64,000 nt of DNA from Lichtheimia corymbifera B2541 (Eukaryota; Mucoromycota; Mucoromycetes; Mucorales; Lichtheimiaceae), in the NCBI GenBank assembly GCA_000697475.1, contig JNEU01000833.1:57333-121332 (forward strand), given 5' to 3'. The notes under the pieces are model-generated. The model was not told where the DNA came from. It worked only from the letters and a program-made list of their open reading frames with translations, and ran no database searches. Numbering within the stretch: position 1 is the stretch's first letter; each line of letters opens with the position of its first letter. Of this stretch, positions 12,301-25,300 are shown piece after piece. Both the position numbers and the translations under genes were made by a program.

Positions 12301-12534
12301 TTATTGTTGCGTCATTGAATCCTTGGTTGCTACCATCGTAAATAACTTCCTCCAGGATTGCAAATTAGCTGCTCTACGTGCATTGGCTCCAACATTCAAT
12401 ATCATCCATGCTGGAAAACCGCCTTCGTCAAAGATATAAGCCCTTTCATCCATGCCTTCCGATCCATCATCATCCTCCGCCGCATCCACGCAACATGATC
12501 CATCCTTCCCACTGACGATGTACAAAGTAATCAA
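12301..12534 (-). pseudogene. Possible gene relic inside the composite repeat (START-like?)
   Basis: A minus-strand open frame reads acidic then hydrophobic (AYIFDEGGFPAWMILNVGAN, then LQSWRKLFTM) and ends in a stop at 12301. The GG-x-PAW-x-x-N pattern followed by a short helix is reminiscent of the end of START lipid-binding domains, but this is a weak visual resemblance. Upstream on the same strand another frame reads STVVRDPEM before a stop. The homologous copy at 58.7 kb keeps only part of the frame, so it is not an intact gene there. Confidence 0.2.
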
Positions 12535-13880
12535 ATCGACATTTCAGGATCACGCACCACTGTGCTTGATTGTATCCATCCATCCATAGCCATTGCATAT
12601 ATTGATACAAAGAACTCCTGTGATCGCTTCTTTTTCCATCCGGCAGTTGGTTAATCACTTGCTTGTTCACTTTCTATCGCAGCTCAACCAGGTGAAGAAT
12701 GCTTGTATTGCGCAGTAGTAGTAATTGATGGCTGTAATAGAATCACCCATAGGGATCCACATGTATTGATACAAGTTGCTACACGTAAATAAAGCTGCTT
12801 CTATATAATGACTATCTGCTGTCCACATAAGAAAAGGCTGCAAGGCATGCTGCTGCAAGTAAAGGACGCTGTTGTATATAGTGGTGTAAAGGGCACGCTA
12901 ATAGCAACTGATGGAATGAACGCTGTTACGATTGTTGTGGCAGAGGAGTGTACAATAGAACGTGCATTGTCAGGAACGCGGGTGTTGCTGTCGTGGGGTG
13001 TACACGCCATGGACTTCTCATTCGATCAAAGACAATAGGATCAAGACAGTTGTAGGATTGACATGATGGGCTGAAGCAGAGCAATCGTTCGCAGGTGTTA
13101 GTTGTAGTTGAATGCATCAACAGTTGAGAATTGGAGAAAGAGAAAATAAAAGCGGGAGTAGAAGAGCTGGAAATTAAATACGTTGACTTGCCAGACACAT
13201 CCTTATACACTATAAAACTAATCCATAATCTTGGATTGCCCAAATAGACCTCAAACTTAACCACAATATGCATTCGGGCATGCTGATCAACTTTGTCTTA
13301 ATAAAGAACCCACACTTCATTTGAAAATTTTGAATGGGAGGGCGTAATGTGGGGTTTACTATGATCGACGGAAATTCCGCACCCGCCCGGATTCATTGAA
13401 ATATCATTTAGTATGCATTATCTTGGGATTGCCCACTTTGAACTTGAAACTTGGTGAGAAGGTTCGCTGAGTCCTGCTGATCATCTCCATTCATTTAAAA
13501 ACCGTACGCTTCATTATGATGTTTCAATGAATCGGGCGGTCCAAATATAGGGGGACGATGGATGGACGGAACGCAGGTAGGGTGTATAGTGCACACTCCC
13601 GCGGTCGTCCACCTCCATTGTCAAACTTGGTCAGGCCGTGGGCTTCGATATGCTGATCAACCCCATTCATTTTAAAGTCGCAGGCTTCATTGTGAGAATT
13701 AAAATGGGGGCGTCCGACGATGAACGGGCGGATGTATATATGTAGGGAGAACGGCCCAGGACCTTGAGATTGCACATCTCACTCATGCAACTTTCACACA
13801 AAGTACTTTCGGATACGCTGATCAATTTTGTTCTCATAAAGGCTCCACGCTTCATTATAACAATTTTGAGTGGGAGGGCG
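12408..13880. repeat. Composite dispersed repeat, copy 1
   Basis: This copy aligns in the same orientation with 58738-60640, and its part from about 12735 aligns with 55860-56830. Shared landmarks are AAATCGACATTTCAGGATCA, a segment around AAGCTGCTTCTATA, TGAATG(A/C)(A/C)GCTGTTAC, the GTGGGGTGTACACGCCATGG box and repeated TGCTGATCAACT...CTTCATT modules. No coding capacity is conserved among the three copies. Confidence 0.85.
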
Positions 13881-14890
13881 CAAATGAAGTAGAAACTATA
13901 AACCAACTGATGTGTGCGCCGCGCTGAACATTGTTTCAGGGCAGCTTATTACAGAGATAGTCTCATGTTATAAATATGGATGACTAAGGAGTGCAGGTTA
14001 TCATAAAGGTGAATACTACGAGAGTGTACAGCAATGTGGTTGCGTAAACATATAAGCTATTGATGCTGGGTATACTGTTGTTGGATCGTTCCTTTGCGTT
14101 TGATACAATCAAAATTACGAGAGGGGATTGCTGAAGCATATAATTGTATTATTTCAAAGTCTGTGTGTATTATTATAGCTATATGGGATTAGGATGGGGA
14201 TGGCTGTTGACATGCATGCCTATGAGCGATCCTTCATGCGAATATGCAAGCGTATGCAAATGTTCCTTAAAATGGCAGATATGGGCTCGATCAATCTTGT
14301 GTAATATGATCTACGGAGTGACATGAATCATGATTTGTGGAACGGGAACTACAATGAGCCACAAGGATTTGTATTAAACCTCGCACCGGGTCGGATTTTT
14401 CTTGACATTTATTGGTCAAGTGGATGTGCGGGCCGAGAGTAAAAAGAAAACATTTTGCATGAACAATGTCTTTCATTGTTCTCTTAGACAGACGGGACTT
14501 TGTCATTATATGTATGATGGTCTTGAGTCGCCGATCGAATACAATGAAACCGATCATATTATAGAGAACGTTCAAGAAAACCCCCACATTGGGATAAAAA
14601 GGGAAAGGTGATGCATGCGGAGCACAACGCGATTGACAAGAATATATATATAGGAGTGAGTGCCCGCTTCATGTCCGGAGGAGATGTCCGCAAATATTGC
14701 AGCGATTTGTGATAAAGTAGGCGAGTGATAATCGGTCAAATATCCGGCGATAGTGAGGTACAAAACCGCGCACAAACATGGAGCACTTCATGAATTTCCA
14801 CGGAGACACGGCGTTGATTGCCTTGAAACCCGCGCACACGTTTACTCGCCTGAGAAACAAAATAGCCAATTATTCACTGCAGCAAATCCC
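13881..14890. other. P450 upstream region
   Basis: About 1 kb lies between the composite repeat and the P450 promoter. It contains AT-rich sequence and short open frames without recognisable homology. No RNA gene or repeat was seen. Confidence 0.45.
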
Positions 14891-14898
14891 TATATAAA
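14891..14898 (+). promoter_or_regulatory. TATA box of the P450 gene
   Basis: TATATAAA lies 64-71 bp before the chosen ATG at 14962. An in-frame upstream ATG at 14905 would fall at or before the likely transcription start, which supports the downstream start. Confidence 0.55.
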
Positions 14899-14961
14899 CA
14901 GGGTATGGCTCACGGTCTATACCATTTTTCTTCTTATCCCAATATATACGACTATACAGCA

Positions 14962-16622
14962 ATGACAACAAACAACATTATAGAAAAGGGACAAAGCTTC
15001 CTTGCTTATTCTGCTACTCTTATACTCAGCCAACTTCAACTTTTACGTTCGTCAACCGATAAACGCCAACAAACCGCCATCACAGCTGCTGCTACCATAG
15101 TTGGAACATGGACGTTGTATCGCTTGTTGTTTTCGAAACGTAGACGACAGATCGAAAATATCGTACCCCTTGCATCCGGCAGCCTTCCTATCGTTGGTCA
15201 TGCACTAGCCATCAATCGCGACCCACAAAAGTTCCTTGCTGAATGCCGTGAGAAATATGGAACCGCCTTTCGTCTCAACCTTGCAGGCCGAGAGACCTTT
15301 GTGTTGACAGGCCGTTTGATTCCCGAGCTTTTGTTTGCATCACGCAAGCAATTCAGCTTCACTGAAGGTGTTGAAGTTGTTGTTCCCACCCAACGAGTAC
15401 TGCATTTGTCTTATGATCACAAGCACAAGGAAGAAGAGATCAGCCCTCGTGATAAGCACCCAAGTATGTATTTGGCAACAATGAATTTCATGCATTCGCA
15501 TATATATTTACCTTTTCTTTGTTTGCAGTTGTCTTCCCTGTCAAGCAAAATTTCAAACCAGAGCAAATTAGCGTGTTTTCTGAACGTATCCAAAAGGCGT
15601 TTTTGGGCATGTTGAATGAGAAGCTAGCACTCAAACCTGGCGAAAAGCGTACATTGGCAACATGGGACTTTTTATCAGAAGCCATTTCACGCATCTCGTG
15701 TCTGTGCTTTGCAGGTAGCCGTGTTGGTACCAACAAGGATCTTGTACTTGCAATGGCATCCTTTACTCAAAATATCATCAAGGCTGGTATGTTGCTGACG
15801 ATCCTTCCTGATGTCATTGCCGATACCGTGGTGCGACGCTTGTTTTCTGTGGAGCAGCAATTAGATCTTTTGATGGAGCTTATTGTACCAGAGCTTGAAA
15901 AGATTTTATCTGGTGAGCTTCCAGACGACGAGCCAACCTTTGTATCCATGGTGCTTAAATTACCCAAGGCGGATGGTAGTTATCGATCACCACGTGATGC
16001 TGCATTCTATTTCAAGGAGATTGCACTTGCAAGTATTCATACCACCTCTCACTTTACCACGTTTGCATTGCATGAATTGGCCTGCCGACCCCAATTGGTA
16101 GCTGAATTGCGCGAGATGATTAGCAAAGTGGGCCCTGAACGTACACCTGAAAATGTCAGCGAAATCCCATTACTCGACTCCTTCTTGCGTGAAGTATTAC
16201 GCCACGACATTGATTATTTGGGCTTGCATCACAAGGCATTGAAGGATGTGGTCTTGTCTACAGGCCAGGTGATTCCTGAAGGTAGTCTTGTTGTAGCTGC
16301 TCTTGAAGATGCACATGTATATCCTATGGATCCTCCACCAGCTGGTATGAAGCCTCTTAATGAGTTTGATCCTTACCGTTTCCTCAACATGAAAGAAGAC
16401 AAGTGGAGCTCTACTATTGGCAATGATCTCATTTCATTTGGTCTTGGTGGACATGCTTGCCCTGGTCGATACTTTGCCGTCAATGAAATCAAGTATGTAC
16501 TTGCTGAACTCATTATGCGATACAACGTATCTACTGCATCTGGCAAACGTGCAAAGGATTTCCCTGTTATGGGAATGGTCAAGTTCCCTCCTCGTGAGCC
16601 ACTCATTTTTGAAGGCATTTAA
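14962..16622 (+). CDS. Cytochrome P450 monooxygenase
   Basis: A heme-thiolate monooxygenase of 531 residues in two exons (14962-15463 and 15529-16622). The intron starts GTATGT and ends TTTGCAG, joining KHP to IVFPVK. An N-terminal hydrophobic anchor (about residues 35-55, ITAAATIVGTWTLYRLLF) is followed by basic residues and the proline-containing hinge PLASGSLPIVGHAL. The K-helix ExxR is in SFLREVLRH (about residue 386). The heme loop FGLGGHACPGRYF (about 470-482) carries the cysteine ligand. The I-helix region reads ALASIHTTSHFTTFAL and lacks the usual A/GGx(D/E)TT acidic residue, having H-T-T-S instead. This also occurs in some fungal P450s with unusual oxygen activation. The substrate cannot be inferred. 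It is likely an ER membrane protein working with a P450 reductase. Confidence 0.95.
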
Positions 16623-16862
16623 ATCATTCTACTACTACCCATCATCGCATAATATTCCCCTACCACCCCAAACATGTATCATCCTCGTCTTGAATTACTT
16701 TTCAATAAACCATATACTCGTCATCGTTATTTATTCCCGTTTGTGAGGTATATATATAATAGAATATGGAAGTGTATTTTTGTCTAAGTGGAGTCGAGGT
16801 GGTTTAAGTTGGACTGACTTTTCTTCAAAGTGAACTTCTTGTGAGAGCTACCACAATCCAAC

Positions 16863-17529
16863 ATGGCAGACGCTAGCAATAACGTACCAGCTTCGGCGAC
16901 ATCGCCATCGCCATCCTCCTCTTCAGCGTCGATTGTACGCAACAACAAGACGATCGGCACACCACTGAACCCTGATGACGCTACACGTATGCTGAACGAA
17001 GAATACATTACACGTCTCACTGACGACGCCATTCGCAAACTGGCTGCCTACACACGCAATGAGTTACAAGGTATTGCTTAGCATACGCAGTATAATGGAA
17101 ATGGATATACTTATTAAGGATGGGATGGGTAGCTACGACGGAAGAGTGCCAGTTGTTGGAAGCCATGAACAAGACAACCAAGGAGAAGTATGCTCAAATG
17201 TCACAAATGAGCCAAAGGCTGATGGATGAAATGACAAGGCTTCAAGGGACATGTAAGTGTGCATTGATTAGGGAGAAATGACATGCTGACAACATGGATC
17301 ATAGACGCGGATTTTGCAACTTTTATGGCACAGGTTGACGACATTCATCAACAAGCTGTGGAAATTGAAAAGGTGGCCCATGCACTCGATGAATATTCAA
17401 GGCATTTAGGTAACTTTGGAGCAGAGGATAAAAATCATGCCATGATGACTAATTCATGCCATAGAAAACAAGCTGGCAAAAAAGACCAATACCATGGCAA
17501 CTACGACTACAAGAGGCACCTCATCTTGA
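16863..17529 (+). CDS. BLOC1S2: BLOC-1 subunit 2 homologue
   Basis: A small helical protein of 165 residues, predicted from four exons (16863-17070, 17133-17252, 17305-17409, 17465-17529) that join in frame. After a Ser/Ala/Pro-rich N-terminus it shows LTDDAIRKLAAYTRNELQG, TEECQLLEAMNKTTKEKYAQ and VDDIHQQAVEIEKVAHALDE followed by YSRHLENKLAKK. These match the BLOC1S2 pattern of NELxG, DYxLLExMNKxTxxKY and a coiled coil ending LDxYSKxLExK. BLOC-1 acts in sorting from endosomes to lysosome-related organelles, and BLOC1S2 is also in BORC. Only the first exon and part of the second are obvious as open frames, so the gene is easily missed. Confidence 0.88.
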
Positions 17530-17879
17530 TTACCCCCTTCTCCTCCTCCTCAACACCATTGACTTGCCTAGATCGATACCTACTTACGACATCTTTGTAT
17601 ATATTCATCCACCTACGATCTTTTTACATTGCAACGCGAGGAACGAATGTGATAAATATTTTCATTTGCATTACGAAGAGATGGATTCAAAACGAGTGCT
17701 CTTTTTGCTATGGAAGTATGTGCGTGAGGGAAGAGGTATGATGGAATGAAATGCTCTGTGTTTGTATATGGTGGTGCTATGATAAGGGAAGGAGGAGGAG
17801 AAGGTGTTCGATATGTGTGTAAAAAGAGGATGCACAGAAAAGAGAGATTAGGTGTGTGAGAGAGTGTATATATCTCCTT
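17530..17879. other. Convergent 3' intergenic region
   Basis: About 350 bp separates the convergent ends of BLOC1S2 and the MIT-like gene. It is purine-rich near 17790-17870 and holds nothing else recognisable. Confidence 0.5.
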
Positions 17880-19066
17880 TTACCATCGTTGCTTTGTGGG
17901 GTTTCCACGTCGAGGAGGTGTTTCCTTGAATGCAACAACAGCTTTAAGACCAGCAGCGATCAACGTGTATATAGTTTCTGACACGAGTTCATGCAAGCGA
18001 TACTCCTCATCTGCCTCCAGAATCCATTTTACACATTCAACACCGAAATCCTGAGCCTTTTGTGAAAAGTGATACTGTCGATCGAGCCACAACATCAGCT
18101 GAATAAAGTACCCAAACAAAAAGTAGAGGATATCTAAGGGGTATTGTTAGATCTCCTTTTATCAAACATAAAAGATGATCCACATACCTGGAATCGGTGA
18201 TTGCTTGATGTAAATAGCACAGGCCACCGCAAAATTGACAAGCATCTGACTCATCCGCTTAAATCGGTTTACTGGATCAGGTTGTTCTTGCTCAAAACTG
18301 CTCATGGTGGTGGTGATACGTGACACAATGTATGATTGAAGGCATGCTTTGGCATCGGATGGTGGTAACCGCTGATGAAGATTCAGGATGCCAACTCGTT
18401 CCTCGACACTGTGTTGAATTTTGAGTTAGGGGAGAAGAAAAAAAAGTGGGGAGCATGATGTGAATATGTGGCATGGAAGAGAATAGGGGGTTATGTGTAC
18501 ATCCCTAGGTATCATCATCATCATCATCGCCATCATCTTACCTTATCAGCTTTTCCCGTAATGCAAGCTTTGTCTTGGGATCGGTTTTGTCTAATAGGGT
18601 GTGTCACAAATCAGCCTTTGGCTATCATGCATACATGTTGATCGATTTCACACATACTTGGAAGTGCCATCAAGATCTTGTCAATGCCTGTCAAATAGAT
18701 ATCCAGTGCCACTGTCTCGTTGCCACCATCATATTCATCAGCAGCAATAGATACCAATTTAAGGCCTTGTGAGATACTACGTCTATCAAGATGGATAACT
18801 TGCTTGGCTCTAGTCATATCATCGTCTCGGATCTTGTCGGCCAACATGCTCATTTCGGATGTCCATGAAGTGCTTGGTGTTGGTACAGGACTGCTCCCAT
18901 AATGCGCTACATGGTACTCGGCACTGCTGTGATGGTTTTGAAACGCAAATCGAGGTGTACCTCCAACACCACCGCTACTGGTACCCGTTGGCAATGATTT
19001 TCGCTTTGATGATCCAATAAATGGCATATCGTCCACTTGAAGAATTGAAGATACCAACGATGACAT
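17880..19066 (-). CDS. Uncharacterised protein with an MIT-like domain
   Basis: Start at 19066, in several exons. The N-terminal third is Ser/Gly/Pro-rich and probably disordered. It is followed by RRSISQGLKLVSIAADEYDG and VALDIYLTGIDKILMALP. The spacing of A-x-x-x-D and A-x-x-x-Y-x-x-G-I/L-x-x-L resembles an MIT (microtubule interacting and transport) helical hairpin. The C-terminal half is helical and hydrophobic in places (LFGYFIQLMLWLDRQY, then LIAAGLKAVVAFKE). I do not recognise the whole protein. MIT domains usually bind ESCRT-III tails, so a role in endosomal trafficking or membrane remodelling is possible but inferred. The stop at 17880 follows a basic tail. Confidence 0.7.
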
Positions 19067-19326
19067 TTGCAAAAGAGAGAAAAGAAAGAGTATAAAAAAT
19101 GAGAGAGGGACTATGTCGAGCAAAAAGAGGTGCTGTTGAAGGGAAAGAAAAAAAGAGGGGGTTGTTGGGGGGTTACTTGGTAGCTAAGCAACACACAAAG
19201 ACATCTCTCTCTCTCCTCAACCTTATATTGCCCATCATGATCACCCTTATTGTTTTCCAAGATCGATTGCTTTGTACAAATGTGCCTGCTTTGTGCACAG
19301 ACCAATATCTATATGCGTTGATTGCT

Positions 19327-22300
19327 TTATTCATCGTCTTCGTCATTAAATCGCTGCAAAGATCCGATTTGCCAAACTTCTGCATCTTCTTCCTCGGCTT
19401 GCTCATCGAGTGAACCATGGAGTTGACTAACACGTTGATGTTCTTGTTGTACAAGTTTGCTGAGAACACGGCGATGGTAATCAGAAATCTGCTTTTGGGT
19501 AGTGGCATCAACTGATGAAAGGTAACGCTCATAGACAGCTTCACTGGCATGGAGTTGTAGAGTATACATCAATGCACGTTCAGCCGTCAGCTTGACTGGG
19601 ATGTTGCGTTCACGGACACAGTTCATCATTGGTGGTATCAATTGATCCAAGAAAGGTTCAAGCAACTATTTCATGAAGGCGTTATTAATGTGTCCGCTAC
19701 CAGCTGGATATGTTTACTTACACTAGCATGATTTCGTCCAACAGCACGCAAGACAACCAATGCGACACGCTTCTTTTCACCAGCACCAGCACTTGAGGAA
19801 GCAATCACTTGAGCCAATGCAGGAACAAGGCGGTTGATAACCTCTTCATTTTGGAAGTAGTCGGTAAGCAGCAGCTTGCCGGCTGCTGTGAGGGCTGCCT
19901 CGGGTATGTAATCCTATATTCGATGTTAATTTCCATTGACATGATCTCTTTCATGATCACCATTTACCTTTTCATTCTCTGAAGCTTCAATAACACGATC
20001 CACAACTTGGTCAACAATGCCGAGATCTTCGAGCAAAGTGGGTGTATCAGCGAGTAATGCATTGATAGCCATAAGCGAACCATACAGCGGTGCGGATTCA
20101 GAAAGCACATGGTCTTGAACAGTGGCACGGGTGTCTTCAAGTGCTAATGCCTTGGCCAAGCTACCCAACAAACGAGCAGCACATGCCATCATACCAGTAT
20201 CGGCATTATCCGAAAGTCCATCAGCAATCACCGAAATCACACTGCGTTTGGATGTCTCGCTGAGATCAGCTCCTGTTTTGGATACCACGTTTTGCAAAGC
20301 GTTCATCATGGTCTCCTTGATACTGGCTTCACTTGTACGAATACCAGACACCAATTCAGCTACCAAAGGATCCACACGAGTTTGCAGAGTAATCAAGATA
20401 CCGAGTGCATTAGCTGCACGAGATCGCACAATGTTGCTTGTAGGATCGGACAAGGATTTGATAAAGGTGCGTTGCAGTTGTGGAAGGAAAGGCTTAAGAT
20501 GCATGGGTACCTTAGTCAGGAGTAGACTATAACATGCCATGAATGAGTATTTTCTCCCTCATTGTGTGTCTCCTATTTTTTCCTTACCTCAATGTCTGAA
20601 GAATAGCAGCCTTGACTTGAGGGGGATAACGATCACCAATGATACGGATAAGAGGACCGGTGATTTGGGTGACAAATGGCTTGAGCGCATCCGATGAAGT
20701 ACGATTGATGAGATCACCTATATATAGAAGGAGGTTGTTAGGAGTCAAAAAGTGTACAAGGAATATATAGTACAATGGATACATTACCAACACCCAATGC
20801 TGCCTGTTCACGTGTCTGCGAAGAGCCATTCATCAAACCTTGCAAGAAAATGGGCAACACAGGACCAATGCCCTTGGTCAAGCAGAAACCTGGCACATCG
20901 GTACCAGCAACACCAACACTGCGAACAGCTTGTCTTGTAGGCGCGACCAACTCTTCATATTCACTCTTGGGTACTGATTTGGTAACAGCATTGAGAGCAG
21001 CCCATGATGCACGGATAACTTCTTCAGCATAATCAGTAAACAAAGACACCAAAGTACCAATCCAATCGGGTACATAAGCTGAGGCATCGAGCTTGCTGTC
21101 CATGTACAAAGATGCTGTCATGTCGCATGCCACCTTACGCTTCTTGGGGTTGTCACTGCGAGCATATTCTTGCAATGTGGCAACCAAAGTAGGCAAACCA
21201 TCCTCCTCATCCAAGGATACCAACATGGCCTCGGTAGTTGCAGAAAGCTCCTTGTCGAGTTCGGGATCATTGTCGATCATGCGTGTTTCAACAATGGCTG
21301 ATAGGATAGTTGTCAAACGGCGGTTGAGAGCTGGACCAGCCACTGTGACAAGTGATGCCAAGGCACGAGCATTGAATGGTGTGATAGGTACAGTGATCAA
21401 AGTAGGGATCAGCACTGGGAACACCACATTGGCACGAACAGCCATAATTTCCTTGAGTGCTGAAAGAGCAAAAGTAGAAGACTCAGTCGAAGACGTAAGT
21501 TGGTTAAGCAATGCAGGCAAAATCTCGTCGATCGCACGAGCACCAACGTTCTGATGAAGAGTATCGAATGCTATGACATATGGATTAATAAAATGATCTT
21601 ATGGGTAATAATAATACAACGTTAAACATACCTCGAGCACCAGCTTCGCGTACTTCGGGTGATGGATCGGAAAGAGCCTTGCGAACAGCAGGAATAATCT
21701 GGTGTGCGAAATCCATTACCTGCACCTTGCCAGCAGCTGTCATCAACTCGCTGAATGCAATAGTGACACCTTGACGTGTAGCTTCGTCGGGTGATTCCAT
21801 GCCTTCTTCCAACAAAGGAATGATCTCGGCAAGTAATTGCTCTCCAAGCTTTTGCACCAAGTCGCCCAAAGTGCGAGCACAGACAGCACGCAACTCGTAG
21901 CTGGAACCAGCCAAATTCTTGATAATGAGCGACATCATCACAGACATAATCTCCTTGACGGTGCGAGGAGTGTTGGAAATAAGAGCCTTCCACACTTGTA
22001 AAGCGGATTGACGCACTTGACCAGAGCCTAGTAGAGTAAAAAGATGTTAGCATATAGGAGTAAGAAGCGCAATGATAAAACTTACTATCTTGGCGAATAA
22101 TGTAAAGGGCAGCCAAGATACGATCGCGACGTTCTTTGCCGAGAATGTCGACAAGTTGCTTCTTGCCACCTTCAGCAGCACCGGTGTAACTATCGTCACC
22201 CTCATCATCTTCCTTGATCTCCTCAACGTTACCAAGAGCCTGGAACTTGCTATTGGGGTTGGTAATGCCAGTGATACGGAACAACAAATCACCCACAAGC

Positions 22301-25300
22301 TGCACAGAGCTTTGACGAATACGCCAGCTGTCATCAAACAATCCCTTTTCAAGCTCAGGCAACAACAAGTCAACAGCCTTGGTAGCATAGTTGATGACAA
22401 TCATGCGACCAGCACGCAAAGATGCATCACGCACAAATTCTGATTCGTCTGCCAAACCCATAAGGATAGGAGGAATGATACGACCAAGATAAGGTTGGAA
22501 GCGACCACCAAAAGTAGCAGGCAAGTAGACCAGCAATGAAATGAAACCTTCACGGACATAAGGACGAGGACTGTCGGCATTGGCAATGATTTCAGGCAAC
22601 ACATCATCAAGTCTCTCCAAACCAAGACCTGCAAGCACTTCAGAAAGACCTTGAGCAGCACCTTGTCGATCCACACCACCCGTATCCGTTTTGAGCGTAT
22701 CAAGCAACTCCATCACAAGATTAGGGAAGGTATCTTCACCAAGTTTCTCGACCAAACTACCGAGTGCCTTGGCAGCTGTACCACGAGCAGCAGGTACAGG
22801 ATCAACCAGCACTTGTTTGACACCTGGCAACAAGATTGGCAAATAGGGGGTCAAGTCGCGTTGGTCAGTGAGTGATGCCATATTGCCCACAATTTGAGTA
22901 GCCTTCGTCTTGACTTCGGTACCACGTTCACGTAAACCACGTTCCAGAATAGGCATCACAAGTGCAAGTGAGGGAGGATCAATGTAGTGCACAAACGACG
23001 TACGCAACAAGGATGTAAGAGCTGACATGGTTTTACGGTTAGGATCACTAAGCGCATCAAGCAACACAGGCACAAGTTCTTGGATCTCAGGATTGCTGAT
23101 AACCTCGCCAAAGAGTTGCAATGATCGATTGGCAGCTTGTTGGACTTGCGAATGGGTATCAGCCAAGACATCAGTGATACGTGGGATAATATTGGGAAGT
23201 GATACGGACAATTGCTTAGGAGCACAGTATGCAGTAGCACCAAGCAATTCCACGGATGCCTTTTTGGTACGCCATTGTCTCTCCTCAAGACCGTCTTGGA
23301 TGGAGGGTAGAATTTGCTTCACACAATGCCCACTGATCTTGCTCATGATAACACGTGCGGCATCGGAAGCGGCTTCACGTACGTCCATGTTGGCATCGCT
23401 AAAGCAGGACAACAGGTATGGCACAATCTGGATAATGTACGGCTCATAAAAGCGACCCAACGTAGCCGATAGAGTCTCGAATGCAAAAAGAGCACCTTGA
23501 CGATACTGGAATCCCTTTTTACTTTCAGCAGCTTCCTTGAGTGTGGTCATAATATCACATTCCTTGAGAGCAACGATCCCACGCCCCTTGACTACCCCAG
23601 CCAAGCCATAAGCAGCACCACGACGTTGAGCATACTTTTCAGATTCAAATAACTTTTGCAAGAGAGATTCAACGATCTTTGGCACGTTGGGCTTGATCTT
23701 TTTGATAAGAGGAGGAAGACAATCGGCCACAGCACTTTGCACCACTTCGGAAGGCGTATCCAATGTACCAATCAACTTGTCAACAGCATCCTGGACCTTG
23801 GGATCACCTTCATCCAAGAAACCAGCAGCAGCACCATAAAGAATGACAACAGCTTGGCGAATATAATCGTGTGTCTCATTGTCGGGAGCCTTCTTGTTGA
23901 GATAGGACTCAAATGTTGCCAGCAGATCTTGTACGCCTTGTTTGCCATACACGCTCACAGCAGCCAAACCAGCATCAAGCATTTGTTTACGTACAGTCTC
24001 ATCACGATCACCCAATGCTTCATTCTGGATCAAAAAGTTGCAAAAGCCTGGCACATTCTCCATGCGCATATAGGGTGCGGCTTGCTTGAGGACAAGAGCA
24101 AGACCTGAACGAGCTTCCCAAGGATCTTTACGGTTCACAGTCTCAGGAATCACCATACCAAACTTGTCATACTCGGGATCCAATGATGCAGCCTATCGAT
24201 CGATCGATCAATAAATGATCTCCTTTTGTATATCCCATCATCCTGTTTACCTTTTGCTTGTAGATGCCATAAATAGCTTCCAATGTATCAACAACAGAGT
24301 CAGGGTGGATCTCAAGTGCATCTGCAATAGCCTTGCTAGCCGATGTACGAATATAGGTCGAATCGGATACTATTTCATCGTGTTAGCTAGATAACCATGG
24401 ATATCTCTCTCATGATGACTTTACCTGCATAGTCAAGAAGTTGATCCTTGTACGATGGCACCACCTGCATGCTATATTCGGTCCACAACTCATCGGCAAG
24501 ATCGGCATTTTGGTCATTTTGGTCATGGCATACCAACCACAGTTCGGGGGAGTATTCAATGCCCGTCAAATCCAAGAGATCCAAGCCTTGAAGGGCAGCG
24601 TTTCGAACCAAGGATTCATCAGAAAGCAAGCCATGGAAAAGAGTATCGATCTCGGAGCGATCGACGTCACCTTCACTCATGAATTCACACAATGCTACCA
24701 CGGATGCCTTTGCATTTTTGCTGCTTGGTGGATACTCTTTGATGCTGTACAAGAGGCTGTCAATCATTTCCTTGCGTGGCATCATGGGAGAGCTACCGTT
24801 CGGACAATGGAAGCCAATAATATCAACAGCCATCACCACTTGTTCACTAGCAGCTTCGGAATCCTTTTTGTCACAGCCAACACCACCTTGCAAAATGACT
24901 TGTTGCAATACGGGAAAACAGTAACCAAAGGTAGCAGGTTCCAATGGACGTGATTCAGTAATGAAGCGCAAACGATACAAGACACGAGCAATCAAGTCGT
25001 TGAGTGGTTCGTCTAACCAACGTGATGGGATCGGGAAAACCTTGTTGGCACGCAGAGTTGATAAGGCAATGGCGCTGCGAATAGCATAAATGTCTTCATC
25101 CACACACTCGCCAAGGACAAGGTAGGTGTCGACCAAGTTGTCACCGACAAGAATACCACCACGGGCATTAGCAATCGCAAGCATCGTGCGTACAAGGGAT
25201 ACCAAGCTGGCGGATAAATCGGGTCGGTTGCCAGCTACCAAGGATCGTACAAGGGCAAGACCCAATGACAGCTTGTCAAACACATCCTGAACATGAGCAC

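Noticed and set aside
14905..14961. Upstream in-frame extension of the P450
   Set aside because: It lies within about 10-65 bp of the TATA box, so it is probably not transcribed or is leader. The next ATG fits P450 N-termini.
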